64,000 bases of DNA from Citrobacter sp. 18056 (GCA_902706235.1 CACSJR010000006.1:124001-188000); one strand, 5' to 3'; counted from the first letter of the stretch, positions 1 through 9,785 are shown. The notes: a model not told the origin generated them from the letters alone. Numbers and translations: made by a program.

Positions 1-1
1 T

Positions 2-991
<990 letters not shown>

Positions 992-1007
992 ACTTATCAA
1001 CGCCGGA

Positions 1008-1030
1008 TGCGGTCAGACACGCTGGCCGCA
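1008..1030 (+). repeat. Short imperfect hairpin after lacZ, REP-like or weak terminator
   Basis: Arms of nine bases pair with one G-T wobble around a five-base loop, between the lacZ stop and the ybaA ribosome binding site. There is no T-run, so it looks more like a REP remnant than an intrinsic terminator. Confidence 0.4.
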
Positions 1031-1053
1031 CCGTTCACTTCGGAGGTTATCTC

Positions 1054-1407
1054 ATGAAGTATGTTGATGGTTTTGTCGTTGCCGTGCCTGCGGACAAAAA
1101 GGAGGCGTATATCGCGCTGGCGGCAAAGGCGGCACCGCTGTTTAAAGAGTTTGGTGCAACTCGCGTGGTGGAATGTTGGGCAGAAGATGTGCCGGACGGC
1201 AAGCTGACCGATTTTCGCATGGCGGTAAAAGCCGAAGACAATGAAGAAGTGGTTTTCAGCTGGATTGAATACCCCTCGAAAGAGGTTCGGGATGCGGCCA
1301 ACGCGAAGATGATGGCCGATCCGCGGATGAAAGAGATGGGCGACAGCATGCCGTTTGATGGTAAACGGATGATTTACGGCGGCTTCGCCCCGATCCTCGA
1401 TGAGTAA
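1054..1407 (+). CDS. ybaA: DUF1428 family protein YbaA
   Basis: This small cytoplasmic protein of 117 residues has an unknown biochemical role and a predicted ferredoxin-like alpha/beta fold. It is nearly collinear with E. coli YbaA: it opens MKYVDGFVVAVPADKK and ends with a FDGKRMIYGGF motif. The ATG at 1054 is preceded by a good CGGAGG site; an upstream in-frame ATG at 913 lies inside lacZ and is rejected. As in E. coli, the neighbour on the opposite strand is pdeB, with a terminator between the converging genes. Confidence 0.93.
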   Translation: MKYVDGFVVAVPADKKEAYIALAAKAAPLFKEFGATRVVECWAEDVPDGKLTDFRMAVKAEDNEEVVFSWIEYPSKEVRDAANAKMMADPRMKEMGDSMPFDGKRMIYGGFAPILDE

Positions 1408-1416
1408 ATGATGAAT

Positions 1417-1447
1417 ACGGCTGTGCGGCGTGCCGCCAGCCGTTTTA
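1417..1447 (+). terminator. Rho-independent terminator of ybaA
   Basis: Arms of seven bases (1417-1423 and 1437-1443), with further internal GC pairing, are followed by TTTATT. It sits just after the ybaA stop and separates it from the converging pdeB gene. Confidence 0.7.
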
Positions 1448-1507
1448 TTCAGGACACTTTGGTGAACAGGTGACGTTTGTCGAGCCGTCGGTGTGAAAAA
1501 GGATCGT

Positions 1508-3067
1508 TCATTCCTGTGCGAGGTTTTCCTGCGCCCAGGTAATGAATTCCGCCTTCGGTAGCGCTTTGCAGAACAGCCAGCCCTGACCAAACTGCACGCC
1601 ATGCTCCGCCAGCCAGCGGCGCTGGCACTCAGTTTCCACCCCTTCTGCCACCATCGCCAGCTGCAATGCTTTAGCCATTTCAATGATGTGCGGGGTGACG
1701 TTTTTAAACTCCAGTGCATCGACAAATGACTTATCGATTTTGATGATGTCGACGTCGAGATTTTGCAGATAGCTGAGACTGGAATAGCCAGTGCCGAAAT
1801 CATCGATGTACAGTGCATATCCTGCCTGACGCAGCTGGCTCAGGGTGCTGGCACTGTTTTTCAAATCGATAAAGCTGCGTTCAGTGAGCTCTAACGCCAC
1901 CTGTGAGGGCGTTAAACTCCATTTGTTTAACTGCTGGGCGAGTTGGGCGGGCAGCCGCGTGGTGATCAAATCCTGCGGATCGAGATTGATTGAGACGTGC
2001 TGGGTCGGATGCTGCTTCAGCCACGGACCCAAATCCTCAAATACTTTCTCGACGATAAGGCCGGTCAGGCGCGTAATCAGCCCGGTTTGTTCAGCCAGCG
2101 GAACGAAAATCTCCGGTGACAAAAAGGTGCCGTCCGGCTGTCGCCAGCGGGCCAGGGCTTCTGCGCCAACGATCCGGCTCGAGCGTAACGAGACAATCGG
2201 CTGATAATACACGTCGAGGCTGCGGGCATTTATGGCGTCGAGCATACGGTGATAGGGCGATTGCAGATTGCGCACCATGCGCAAAATCAGCAGCGATGCG
2301 AGCCCGCTGATTAACACGCCGAGCGGCAGCCACAGCAGTAATTGCTGGTGCCATTTGTCGGTCAGCGGCGCAACAGGAGCCCAGACCACCTGCGATAAGC
2401 CGATATCCGGGTAGTCGCGCAGGTTGTAAAGCATACCATCGTGCTCAAAGGTGTGGTTGCCTTTGTGGCGCTCCTGCTGCCATAGCAACAGGTCAAACGG
2501 TGCGCTTTGGGCGACAATGCGGCCGCTCTGGCTGCCAATCAACACGGTGTTGATAGTCCATTGCGCGAAGGGCACAACGTCGACAAATGAACCGGGATCA
2601 ATCATCACCATATGCCGTTGGCTCGCCAGTGCCACCATGTCATGATTGATGCCCAAGTCGTTGCTGTTGGTCAGCCAAACGCGATAGCCATCCGGGGTCC
2701 GGCGGTTGGTCGGCGGAAACTGCATTTCGCTGCTGTGGCTTTCCAGGGAAGAACATTCCGGCTTCATGCCATTGAGCGATAAGACTTCCTGGATATCACG
2801 GTGCGTATAGGACGCGCGCCGCATTGCCTGCAGATGTTCAGGGCTACAGATCCGGCCCTGAAAGGTGTCAATTTCTTGCAGTGCCGATTTAGCCTGTTCC
2901 ACTACCAGATGCGTGCGCAATATGGTGCGTTCACCATATTGGTTGAGGTCATGATTAAACTCTTTTTCTGCCTGATAATGCGCGAGCCACACACTGAGCG
3001 TGACCGGTAACAGGACCGAGAGGATTAGCACGCCCACGACCAGACCGATCGTTCTTTTACTTGTCAT
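1508..3067 (-). CDS. pdeB: Cyclic-di-GMP phosphodiesterase with CSS-motif periplasmic sensor (PdeB/YlaB type)
   Basis: This inner-membrane enzyme of 519 residues cleaves c-di-GMP to pGpG. Transmembrane helices at about residues 7-29 and 242-264 bracket a periplasmic CSS sensor domain with Cys74 and the Cys-Ser-Ser motif at 105-107. In this family those cysteines form a redox-sensitive disulfide that controls activity. The EAL domain keeps its catalytic signatures: EAL at 303-305, NLD near 361, ELTE near 393, DDFGTGYSS at 422-430, Lys443 and Glu475. The sequence and the position beside ybaA identify it as E. coli YlaB. In E. coli ylaC follows; here about 11.5 kb of accessory genes intervene. 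Confidence 0.9.
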   Translation of the reverse strand: MTSKRTIGLVVGVLILSVLLPVTLSVWLAHYQAEKEFNHDLNQYGERTILRTHLVVEQAKSALQEIDTFQGRICSPEHLQAMRRASYTHRDIQEVLSLNGMKPECSSLESHSSEMQFPPTNRRTPDGYRVWLTNSNDLGINHDMVALASQRHMVMIDPGSFVDVVPFAQWTINTVLIGSQSGRIVAQSAPFDLLLWQQERHKGNHTFEHDGMLYNLRDYPDIGLSQVVWAPVAPLTDKWHQQLLLWLPLGVLISGLASLLILRMVRNLQSPYHRMLDAINARSLDVYYQPIVSLRSSRIVGAEALARWRQPDGTFLSPEIFVPLAEQTGLITRLTGLIVEKVFEDLGPWLKQHPTQHVSINLDPQDLITTRLPAQLAQQLNKWSLTPSQVALELTERSFIDLKNSASTLSQLRQAGYALYIDDFGTGYSSLSYLQNLDVDIIKIDKSFVDALEFKNVTPHIIEMAKALQLAMVAEGVETECQRRWLAEHGVQFGQGWLFCKALPKAEFITWAQENLAQE

Positions 3068-3169
3068 GGGCCTGTTTTCCTTTCAGCGCTGAATTCATCA
3101 TGTTCTGCCAATTATATGCAATGATAGGGTTAACTGTCTTTTTTCAAAGGACTAATTTGGGAAGCGGCG

Positions 3170-3886
3170 ATGAAAAAAAATGAGTTCGTCACGCAGGATC
3201 TGCTCAGCAAAATTTATCAGCAGGGTGATGCGGCCCCGCGCAAATTGCCGCCTGAACGACAGCTGGCGGAAGAATACGGCGTGTCGCGCTTTACGGTACG
3301 TCAGGCGCTGGAAAAGCTGGCGAGTATTGGCATCGTCAGAATTGTGCAGGGATCGGGATGCTGGATTAACGAACAGGCGCGAAATAATCCGCTGGTGTAC
3401 AACTCGATTACCGAAAAGCGTTTCGACCAGATGCGTTATCGGATGATAAGCCTGCATAAAAAACGCCCGAATCGCGAGGAGCAACAGATATTCGGGCTAA
3501 CGGATGATGATTTTATCTGGCAGTTTTGTCGTCTGCGCTATGTGGACGACAGCCCAGTGCAAATCGAGGTGTCGCGCATGCCATCGACGACGTTCGCTGA
3601 CCTCAATCAGCAGGTTATCGAACGATCGTTACAGCAATATGTTCTGGAAAAGGGCTACCAAATTTCGCACATGCTCACGACGTATCGGGCGGTAAACGTT
3701 AGTCGGGAACAGGCAGAATTATTGGGCTGCAAAAAGGGCAGCCCGGCGATGCTCATCAATAACCGTGGCATTCTGGCGGGTGGGCAGGTCTACGCCGTCA
3801 GCGATATTATCGATATCAACTACACCTGCACCTACGTGATCCCGCATAACCGCGATAATCTCGCATTCCGCCAGCAGCCAGGCTGA
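3170..3886 (+). CDS. GntR/HutC-family transcriptional regulator with UTRA ligand domain
   Basis: This is a probable sugar-responsive repressor of 238 residues. Residues about 1-72 form a GntR winged helix-turn-helix (PPERQLAEEYGVSRFTVRQA). The rest is a UTRA effector domain, the type that senses phosphosugars in TreR- and NagR-like proteins. The start ATG at 3170 has a GGAAG site upstream. The gene is divergent from pdeB, and its stop directly abuts the stop of the converging dehydratase gene. Its likely targets are the adjacent dehydratase and PTS IIBC genes. The effector is unknown. Confidence 0.85.
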   Translation: MKKNEFVTQDLLSKIYQQGDAAPRKLPPERQLAEEYGVSRFTVRQALEKLASIGIVRIVQGSGCWINEQARNNPLVYNSITEKRFDQMRYRMISLHKKRPNREEQQIFGLTDDDFIWQFCRLRYVDDSPVQIEVSRMPSTTFADLNQQVIERSLQQYVLEKGYQISHMLTTYRAVNVSREQAELLGCKKGSPAMLINNRGILAGGQVYAVSDIIDINYTCTYVIPHNRDNLAFRQQPG

Positions 3887-5086
3887 TTACGGCGTGTGCA
3901 GCGCGCCGTCTGGCAGGCGGCTTTGGGTCCATTCATGCGGACGGTAAACCACCGGATGCGCGAGGGCCAGCGCTTCGTTGAAATCGACGCCAATGCCGTT
4001 GGCCTGCGGCGGATATACGTAGCCATCTTTAACTTCCGGTGCGCCGGGGAATACCGCGTCGGTGGTGGCCGAGCGCGGAATATATTCCTGAATCGCGGCG
4101 TTGTGGAGATGAATATTCAGATGCGTATTCACCGCCACGCCAATCGGCGTCATGTCGCCAGGACCATGCCACGCCAGCCGCACGCCAAAGGCCTGACACA
4201 GCACCGCCAGCTTCAGCGCCGGGGTGATCCCGCCAATCTGAGATACGTGGCAGCGAATAAAATCGATCTGCCGGTTCACAATTACGTCGTGCCATTCCGC
4301 AGGGTTGTTGAACAGCTCGCCCAGCGCCAGCGGAACGCTGCTCTGCTGACGAATTTGTGCCAGCCACGGGGTTTGCTGAGGCGGCAAAATGTCTTCAATA
4401 AAGTACGGCTGGTAGGGTTCAAGCTGTTTGGCTAACTGCACCGCCTGCTGCGGGAACAGGCGTTCGTGGACGTCATGCAGAATATGGAAACGGTGGCCGT
4501 AGCGTTCGCGCAGGGCGCGGAACATTTCCACCGTGTTACGCATGTACTGGTCCTGGCAGAACCATGCGCCGGACGAGGGGTTTTCCGGCGCATGCAATTC
4601 CGTCGGGGTGCCGCCATAAAAGCCGAGCTGGCAGCGAATGTGGCGATAGCCCTTTTCCAGCAACCCATCGACAGCGACGTACAGCTGTGCCAGCGTTTCA
4701 CCGCTGGCGTGCGAATAGGCGGCGATCGCATCCCGGGATTTCCCGCCCAGCAGCTGGTACAGCGGCATATTCGCCAGCCGCGCTTTGATATCCCACAGCG
4801 CCATATCAACTCCGGCCATGGCGTTGTTCATCGCCGGGCCGTTACGCCAGTAGGCGTTGACGTTCATCATCTGCCAGAGATCTTCGATATTATTGGCGTC
4901 GCGGCCCATCAGCAGCGGGCGCAGGTATTCATCGACCAGCGTTTTGACCGCCAGCGGGCGCTGCTGAAATGTGGCGCAGCCGAGGCCGATAACGCCTTTG
5001 TCAGTGGTAATGCGCACCGTTACCAGATTATGGCGGTCGGGGCGGGTGATGAAGCAGTCGATAGCGGTAATAAGCGTCGGTTGCAC
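3887..5086 (-). CDS. Enolase-superfamily sugar acid dehydratase of the ManD/RspA family
   Basis: This 399-residue protein has the mandelate racemase/enolase fold: an N-terminal capping domain and a Mg-binding barrel. Metal and catalytic residues of the D-mannonate dehydratase subgroup are visible: Asp205 and His207 in HDVHE, Glu231 in FIED, Glu257 in LGELFNNP, His307 in AWHGPGD and Glu334 in QEY. Family members dehydrate D-mannonate or D-gluconate to 2-keto-3-deoxygluconate, and many have low activity, so the substrate is open. I chose the GTG start at 5086 because it has AGGGAG at the right distance and gives the usual family length. The open frame extends to 5248 without homology. It is divergent from the PTS IIBC gene. 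Confidence 0.82.
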   Translation of the reverse strand: MQPTLITAIDCFITRPDRHNLVTVRITTDKGVIGLGCATFQQRPLAVKTLVDEYLRPLLMGRDANNIEDLWQMMNVNAYWRNGPAMNNAMAGVDMALWDIKARLANMPLYQLLGGKSRDAIAAYSHASGETLAQLYVAVDGLLEKGYRHIRCQLGFYGGTPTELHAPENPSSGAWFCQDQYMRNTVEMFRALRERYGHRFHILHDVHERLFPQQAVQLAKQLEPYQPYFIEDILPPQQTPWLAQIRQQSSVPLALGELFNNPAEWHDVIVNRQIDFIRCHVSQIGGITPALKLAVLCQAFGVRLAWHGPGDMTPIGVAVNTHLNIHLHNAAIQEYIPRSATTDAVFPGAPEVKDGYVYPPQANGIGVDFNEALALAHPVVYRPHEWTQSRLPDGALHTP

Positions 5087-5186
5087 GGAAAAAAGCTCCC
5101 TGTCTGAGACAGAAAAAGAACATGATTGATGATTTATCTTCGCCCTATTTTTAGGGGCAGGTAAACCTTTTTCTGGAATAAATATT

Positions 5187-5229
5187 TTGGTCTGAAATAG
5201 AGGGTTAATTGAATTAAAAACCAGACCAA
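5187..5229. promoter_or_regulatory. Possible operator: TTGGTCTG inverted repeat in the dehydratase/PTS divergent promoter region
   Basis: The 278-bp region between the two divergent genes holds TTGGTCTG at 5187-5194 and its exact complement at 5222-5229. Related TTGGTT and AACCAA motifs occur near 5291 and 5333. Spacing and symmetry suggest a GntR-family operator, but this is inference from position only. Confidence 0.35.
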
Positions 5230-5364
5230 TTGTGCCTCGAAACGACATTGATGGCTAATTAGATCGAGAAGTGTGAGGGCCTTCAAATTTTATTGGTTTG
5301 TTTTACGTGGTGGGCTTGATTACCATCCGGATAACCAAAACAAGTACACTTCGCAGGAGTCACT

Positions 5365-6732
5365 ATGGGGACGCGAGACGCCATCGCCCGGATTATTCAG
5401 CTGGTCGGTGGGCAAGATAATATCAATAAAGTCTGGCACTGCATGACCCGTTTACGCTTTGATTTAATTGATGATAGCAAAATCGAACAAAGCGAAATTA
5501 AGAAGCTGCCCGGCGTGCTGGGCGCACAATTACAAAGCGATCAGTTCCAGATAATCATTGGTCCGAAAGTGAACGGCTGGTATGAGCAATTGCAGGAAAC
5601 GCTGGGCCAGCGTGATGCGCCAGCCGCGTCGGACGCGAAAGGGCGAAAAAGCCTGGTGTCGCTGTTTATGGATACCGTCTCTGGCGTGTTTGGTCCGATT
5701 GTGCCAGCGATTGCCGGGGCCGGGATGATCAAAGGTTTGCTGGCTGGATTAATTGCGCTGAAAGTGGTGTCGCCGAAAAGTGAAACGGTGATGGTCATCG
5801 ACCTTATCGCCAGCGGCGTGTTCTATTTCCTGCCGTTTTTCCTGGCGGTTTCCGCAGCGAAAATCTTCAAAACCAATGAATACCTCGCGGCCGCGGTGGC
5901 GGCTTGCCTGATGTATCCGACCTTAATCGACGCGGCAAAGGCTCTGGCGACGCACCAGCCGGATGCGGCTTCCGCGCTGTGGCTGATGAACGCGATCCCG
6001 GTGTCGGTGTTTAACTATTCATCGAGCGTTATTCCGGTAATTTTCTCGGTGCTGGCGCTGAAATACATCCACAAATGGGTCGACAGCATCATGCCTGAGG
6101 TGCTGAAAACGGTATTCACGCCAACGCTGACGCTGTTTATCGGCGCGCTGGCGGCATTGGTGGTGATTGGTCCGATTGGCATCTGGCTGGGTAAAGGGCT
6201 GGCGCTGTTTATCGAAGGCCTGTTCAGCGTGTCAGCGAGCTTTGCCGGGCTGGTGGTGGGGGCGATCCGTCCCGTGGCGATCCTGACCGGGATGCATCAC
6301 GCAATGACGCCGATTGCCCTGCAAAACTTCAGCGATCGCGGCTACGACATGCTGATGCCGATGATGTTTATGGCCAATATGGCGATTGCCGGGGCGACGT
6401 TTGCTATCTGGCGTTTGAGCAAGGATCGCCAGGACCGTACGGTGACGCTATCGGCGGCGGTTTCCGCGCTGCTCGGCATTACCGAACCGGCGCTGTTTGG
6501 CGTGCTGACGCGCTATAAAAAGGCCTTTATCGCCGCAACGATCGCCAGTTCAGTAGCCTCGGCGTTTATCGCGTTCTTCGGTGTGCGCCTGTACGGCTAC
6601 ATTTTGTCGAGCATTTTCAGTTTACCGGCCTATATCGGCCCGTATTTTGTCTTTGCGCTGTCGGGCGTGGTAATTGCGCTAGTGCTGTCGTTTACGCTGA
6701 CCACGCTGCTGGTGGGCCGGGAACAACAGTAA
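5365..6732 (+). CDS. PTS EIIBC, glucose/beta-glucoside (Glc) family
   Basis: This inner-membrane sugar phosphotransferase permease of 455 residues has two domains. The N-terminal EIIB carries the phosphorylated Cys26 in WHCMTRLRF. The EIIC of about ten membrane segments includes the GITEPALFGV signature. It ends after EIIC with no fused EIIA, as in TreB, so phosphate must come from a separate EIIA such as Crr. The substrate is not readable; a beta-glucoside, trehalose or a related sugar is likely. No phospho-glycosidase gene lies nearby. It has an AGGAG site, is divergent from the dehydratase gene, and is probably controlled by the GntR regulator. Confidence 0.88.
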   Translation: MGTRDAIARIIQLVGGQDNINKVWHCMTRLRFDLIDDSKIEQSEIKKLPGVLGAQLQSDQFQIIIGPKVNGWYEQLQETLGQRDAPAASDAKGRKSLVSLFMDTVSGVFGPIVPAIAGAGMIKGLLAGLIALKVVSPKSETVMVIDLIASGVFYFLPFFLAVSAAKIFKTNEYLAAAVAACLMYPTLIDAAKALATHQPDAASALWLMNAIPVSVFNYSSSVIPVIFSVLALKYIHKWVDSIMPEVLKTVFTPTLTLFIGALAALVVIGPIGIWLGKGLALFIEGLFSVSASFAGLVVGAIRPVAILTGMHHAMTPIALQNFSDRGYDMLMPMMFMANMAIAGATFAIWRLSKDRQDRTVTLSAAVSALLGITEPALFGVLTRYKKAFIAATIASSVASAFIAFFGVRLYGYILSSIFSLPAYIGPYFVFALSGVVIALVLSFTLTTLLVGREQQ

Positions 6733-6752
6733 ACCAATACGATTTCAGATCT

Positions 6753-6778
6753 AAAGGGCGGCGTGAGTCGCCTTTTTA
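6753..6778 (+). terminator. Rho-independent terminator of PTS IIBC
   Basis: A GGCG/CGCC stem flanked by A and T runs (AAAGGGCG ... CGCCTTTTT) lies 20 bases after the IIBC stop. It separates that gene from the operon starting at 7119. Confidence 0.75.
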
Positions 6779-6831
6779 ATACGCCAAATCTCTCCGTTAT
6801 CCCTCTCTTTTATTCAGTTACGCAGAAAAAC

Positions 6832-6847
6832 TGTGCGATAACTCACA
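6832..6847. promoter_or_regulatory. CRP-like site 1 upstream of the PfkA-like operon
   Basis: TGTGC-N6-TCACA matches the CRP core TGTGA-N6-TCACA at nine of ten positions, with A-rich and T-rich flanks. It lies in the 386-bp AT-rich gap (6733-7118), which otherwise holds only the IIBC terminator, the second CRP-like site and the operon promoter. Confidence 0.6.
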
Positions 6848-6970
6848 TTTTTTAAAGCGCGTTTTACGTGCGTTCCCCGCGTGTGAAAAACCGAAAACAG
6901 AACACGAAAAGATGCGCAGTAATCTATTGAAATAAAAGTCAATTAATCAGCTCGTGAATAAAAGATTAAA

Positions 6971-6986
6971 TGTGATTAAATTCACA
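6971..6986. promoter_or_regulatory. CRP-like site 2 upstream of the PfkA-like operon (perfect core)
   Basis: TGTGATTAAATTCACA is a perfect TGTGA-N6-TCACA core with AAA before and AAA after. It is 133 bases upstream of the first ATG of the operon, suggesting cAMP-CRP activation in the absence of glucose. The transcription start is not determined here. Confidence 0.72.
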
Positions 6987-7118
6987 AAAATGAGTCTTTC
7001 CACGCATCTGTCAATACCTGTGATGGGTACGGGAATGACAAATTTGTGACTTTCATTGCAAATTTAGGGCTTGTTAAAAGGAAAAATCATTGTCAGGAAA
7101 TTAAACGGGGTGACGCTC

Positions 7119-8099
7119 ATGAAAATCGGCATGGTAATTAGTGGCGGCGATGTGACAGGGATAAATAATTTTGTATTTCAAGTGTCACGACTCGCGCGGG
7201 CAGATATCATCTTATTTAATGGTGGTATTTCTGGTCTATTGAAAAATACGCATCAGGCTATTTCTCTACGTGATTTAGTGGACTTTTCTGTTGCCGCCAT
7301 TCCGATTATGTCTTCGGGTAGAACCAGCCGTAAATTGATGGCCTCTGAATATGAAACCATCGCCAGGCAGCTTAAAGCCCTGCATATTGATGTGCTTATT
7401 ATGGCGGGCGGTGATGGTTCATTACAGTTTCTTCACCACCTTAGTGAGTACGGCGTGAATTGCTTCGGCGTCGGCATGACCATCGATAATGACGTTTACG
7501 GCAGCGATTACACGATTGGTTTTTCTACTGCCTGCGAACAAATTATTAAAGAGGTCGCAAAGCTGCGTAATACAGGGCGGGCATTGCCGGGACGGGTATT
7601 TATGGTTGAGCTCCTGGGTGGCTACTGTGGTGAACTGACGTTGCAGTCGGCCATTAAAAGCAACGCCGATTTCGCGCTGATCCCTGAATGCCAGCAGACG
7701 CTGAGCGAACTGGCCGGGAAAATTACTGCCAGGCTTGAATCGCAAAACAGTGTCGTGATCCTCTGTTCTGAAGGCTACACCAAAGAGTACTCCCCCGGCT
7801 TTCAGGGGGCGATTGATACCATGATTAAACAGCTTGAACCGAAAATTGGCGTGCGGATCCGTAAGTCAATAATCGGCTATAGCCTGCGTAACGGTGAGCC
7901 AACCTGCGAAGAGATTTATCAGGGTACCATAATGGCCACAGAGGTCGTGCGCTGTATCCGGTCAGGCATGAAAAATAAAGCAGTCATTATTAATTCGAGT
8001 AATAAACCGATCCCAATAGATTTAATTAGTATGCAAAAGCGCCTCGTCGACACCGAAGGGCATCATTATAAATTAGCCAGGCAACTCGATATTATTTGA
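7119..8099 (+). CDS. PfkA-like phosphosugar kinase with altered sugar pocket
   Basis: This 326-residue protein belongs to the ATP-type 6-phosphofructokinase family and has the family's normal length. GGDGS (97-101), the catalytic TIDND (121-125), Arg68 and Glu218 are kept. Several fructose-6-phosphate contacts differ from E. coli PfkA: the MGR motif reads LGG (166-168), GHIQRGG reads GYSLRNG (253-259), and the residue before TIDND is Met120 rather than Gly. The start ATG has GGGGTG upstream; an earlier in-frame TTG has none. It heads a seven-gene operon with PTS and aldolase genes, so it probably makes a 1,6-bisphosphate from the incoming sugar phosphate. A substrate other than fructose-6-phosphate is likely. 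Confidence 0.8.
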   Translation: MKIGMVISGGDVTGINNFVFQVSRLARADIILFNGGISGLLKNTHQAISLRDLVDFSVAAIPIMSSGRTSRKLMASEYETIARQLKALHIDVLIMAGGDGSLQFLHHLSEYGVNCFGVGMTIDNDVYGSDYTIGFSTACEQIIKEVAKLRNTGRALPGRVFMVELLGGYCGELTLQSAIKSNADFALIPECQQTLSELAGKITARLESQNSVVILCSEGYTKEYSPGFQGAIDTMIKQLEPKIGVRIRKSIIGYSLRNGEPTCEEIYQGTIMATEVVRCIRSGMKNKAVIINSSNKPIPIDLISMQKRLVDTEGHHYKLARQLDII

Positions 8100-8110
8100 G
8101 GAGTGAATCA

Positions 8111-8425
8111 ATGCTTAAAATTCTATGCGTATGTGGCTGCGGTTTAGGTTCCAGTTTCGCCATTGAAATGACGGCGAAGGCGGTGCTTAAAAAATTAGAA
8201 ATCCCTGCTGAGATTGAACACACTACCGTCTCCGAAGCGGGCGCCTTTAAATCCGATATTATTCTCACGCAAAAAACCTTTGCCGATATTTTAACGGCGG
8301 ACGCTAGTGAAGAGGAAATTAAACGCGTTATCGTTCTGCACCGCTTAACGGATAAAGACGAAATCGAGCAGAAAATTGTCGCCTTTTTAAAAGAACGCAA
8401 TGTGAAGGTACTCGAAAATGAATAG
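8111..8425 (+). CDS. PTS EIIB, ascorbate (UlaB/SgaB) family
   Basis: This cytoplasmic phosphocarrier of 104 residues passes phosphate from EIIA to the sugar. The N-terminal P-loop CVCGCGLGSS carries the phosphocysteine Cys8, the arrangement of UlaB-type proteins (CGxGxGSS). The ATG at 8111 is preceded by GAGG that overlaps the stop of the kinase gene, so the two are translationally linked. It overlaps the IIC gene by eight bases. Confidence 0.88.
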   Translation: MLKILCVCGCGLGSSFAIEMTAKAVLKKLEIPAEIEHTTVSEAGAFKSDIILTQKTFADILTADASEEEIKRVIVLHRLTDKDEIEQKIVAFLKERNVKVLENE

Positions 8426-9785
8426 CATCATTAACTTTATTGTTAAGGACCTGCTGGGGCAGGCATCGATTCTGATTGCCTTTATCGCCATGCTCGGTCT
8501 TTTATTGCAGAAGAAATCGAAGGGCAAAGTAGCGGAAGGCACGTTTAAAACGCTGCTCGGCTTTTTAATCATGATGGCGGGCATCAATATTATTGTCGAT
8601 ACCCTGACCTTCCTGAACGATATTTTCACCCACGGCTTTGGCATGAAGGGCTACATCACCGACGTGGCGGCGATTGCGGGGCTGGCAAACCGCGAGCTCG
8701 GTTCCGAAGTGGCACTCACGCTGATGGTCATTTTCATCGTCAACATCATCATTGCCCGCATTACGCCGTTTAAATATATCTTCCTTACCGGGCAGGCACT
8801 GCTGTGGATGGCAACCATCGGCGCGGTTATCGGCTACAAATCGGGGCTGACAGGGGCACCGTTGATTCTGACCGGCGGGATTTTCGGCGGGATTATGGCA
8901 GTGTTGATGCCCGCGCTGGCTCAGCCAGTGGTTCGCCGTATCACGGGTTCTGATGATGTTGCCCTGGGCCACTTCTGCACTATTGGCTATCTGGTGCAGG
9001 CGGCGGTGGCGAAGGTGGTGGGCAAAGGATCGAAATCCACCGAAGACCTGGTGCTGCCGGATAATTTCAAATTCCTGCAGGATACCTACCTCTCTATGGC
9101 CGTGGTGATGATCCCGATGTATCTCATCCCGGCTCTGGCGGCTGGCCCGGAGTACATCAGCCAGTATTCTAACGGCGTGAACTACCTGATGTTCGCATTT
9201 ATGCAATCGATTCAGTTTGTTGCCGGGGTGTTCGTGCTTTACAGCGGCGTGCGTCTACTGCTTAACGAACTGGTTCCCGCATTCCGCGGCATTGCGATGC
9301 GCATTGTGCCCGACGCTAAACCCGCGCTGGATTGCCCGGTTCTGTTCCCGTATGCCCCTAACGCCGTCATCGTCGGTTTCCTGGCCACCACAGCGGGTTC
9401 AATCATTGGCATGATTGTCTTCCCGATGTTTGGTCTGGCGATGATCCTCCCCGGTCTGCTGACCAACTTCTTTGCCGGCGGTACCGCAGGCATTTTCGGT
9501 AACGCGATGGGGGGCAGGCGAGGGGCAGTAATCGGCGGCGTGGTACACGGCCTGTTCATTACCTTCCTGCCGGCAATCCTGGTACCGATGCTGGAAAGCT
9601 ACGGATTTACCGGCGTGACCTTCAGCGACTCCGACGTGATCAGCAGCGGCCTGATTCTGGGGCATGTCTTCCAGAATAACTGGACGTTTGTTGGCGTATT
9701 TATCCTGTTCGTGGCGCTCATCGCCTGGTTCGTGAATGGTAAATCAACCAAACCTCAAGAGGAAAAAGTGCATGAGTCTGTATAA
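8418..9785 (+). CDS. PTS EIIC, ascorbate (UlaA/SgaT) family
   Basis: This inner-membrane permease of 455 residues has about ten or eleven hydrophobic segments. It is of the UlaA/SgaT type rather than the Glc, Man or Gat type. Typical features are the N-terminal LLGQASILIAFIAMLGLLLQKK, the GHFCTIGYLVQA segment and the C-terminal GLILGHVFQNNW. E. coli UlaA transports L-ascorbate, but the ula lactonase, decarboxylase and epimerase genes are absent here, so the substrate is probably different. It overlaps EIIB and aldolase genes at its two ends. Confidence 0.88.
   Translation: MNSIINFIVKDLLGQASILIAFIAMLGLLLQKKSKGKVAEGTFKTLLGFLIMMAGINIIVDTLTFLNDIFTHGFGMKGYITDVAAIAGLANRELGSEVALTLMVIFIVNIIIARITPFKYIFLTGQALLWMATIGAVIGYKSGLTGAPLILTGGIFGGIMAVLMPALAQPVVRRITGSDDVALGHFCTIGYLVQAAVAKVVGKGSKSTEDLVLPDNFKFLQDTYLSMAVVMIPMYLIPALAAGPEYISQYSNGVNYLMFAFMQSIQFVAGVFVLYSGVRLLLNELVPAFRGIAMRIVPDAKPALDCPVLFPYAPNAVIVGFLATTAGSIIGMIVFPMFGLAMILPGLLTNFFAGGTAGIFGNAMGGRRGAVIGGVVHGLFITFLPAILVPMLESYGFTGVTFSDSDVISSGLILGHVFQNNWTFVGVFILFVALIAWFVNGKSTKPQEEKVHESV

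Noticed and set aside
5087-5248. N-terminal extension of the dehydratase to an ATG at 5248
   Set aside because: The extension has no homology to the family. A GTG at 5086 has a proper AGGAG-like site and gives the normal length.
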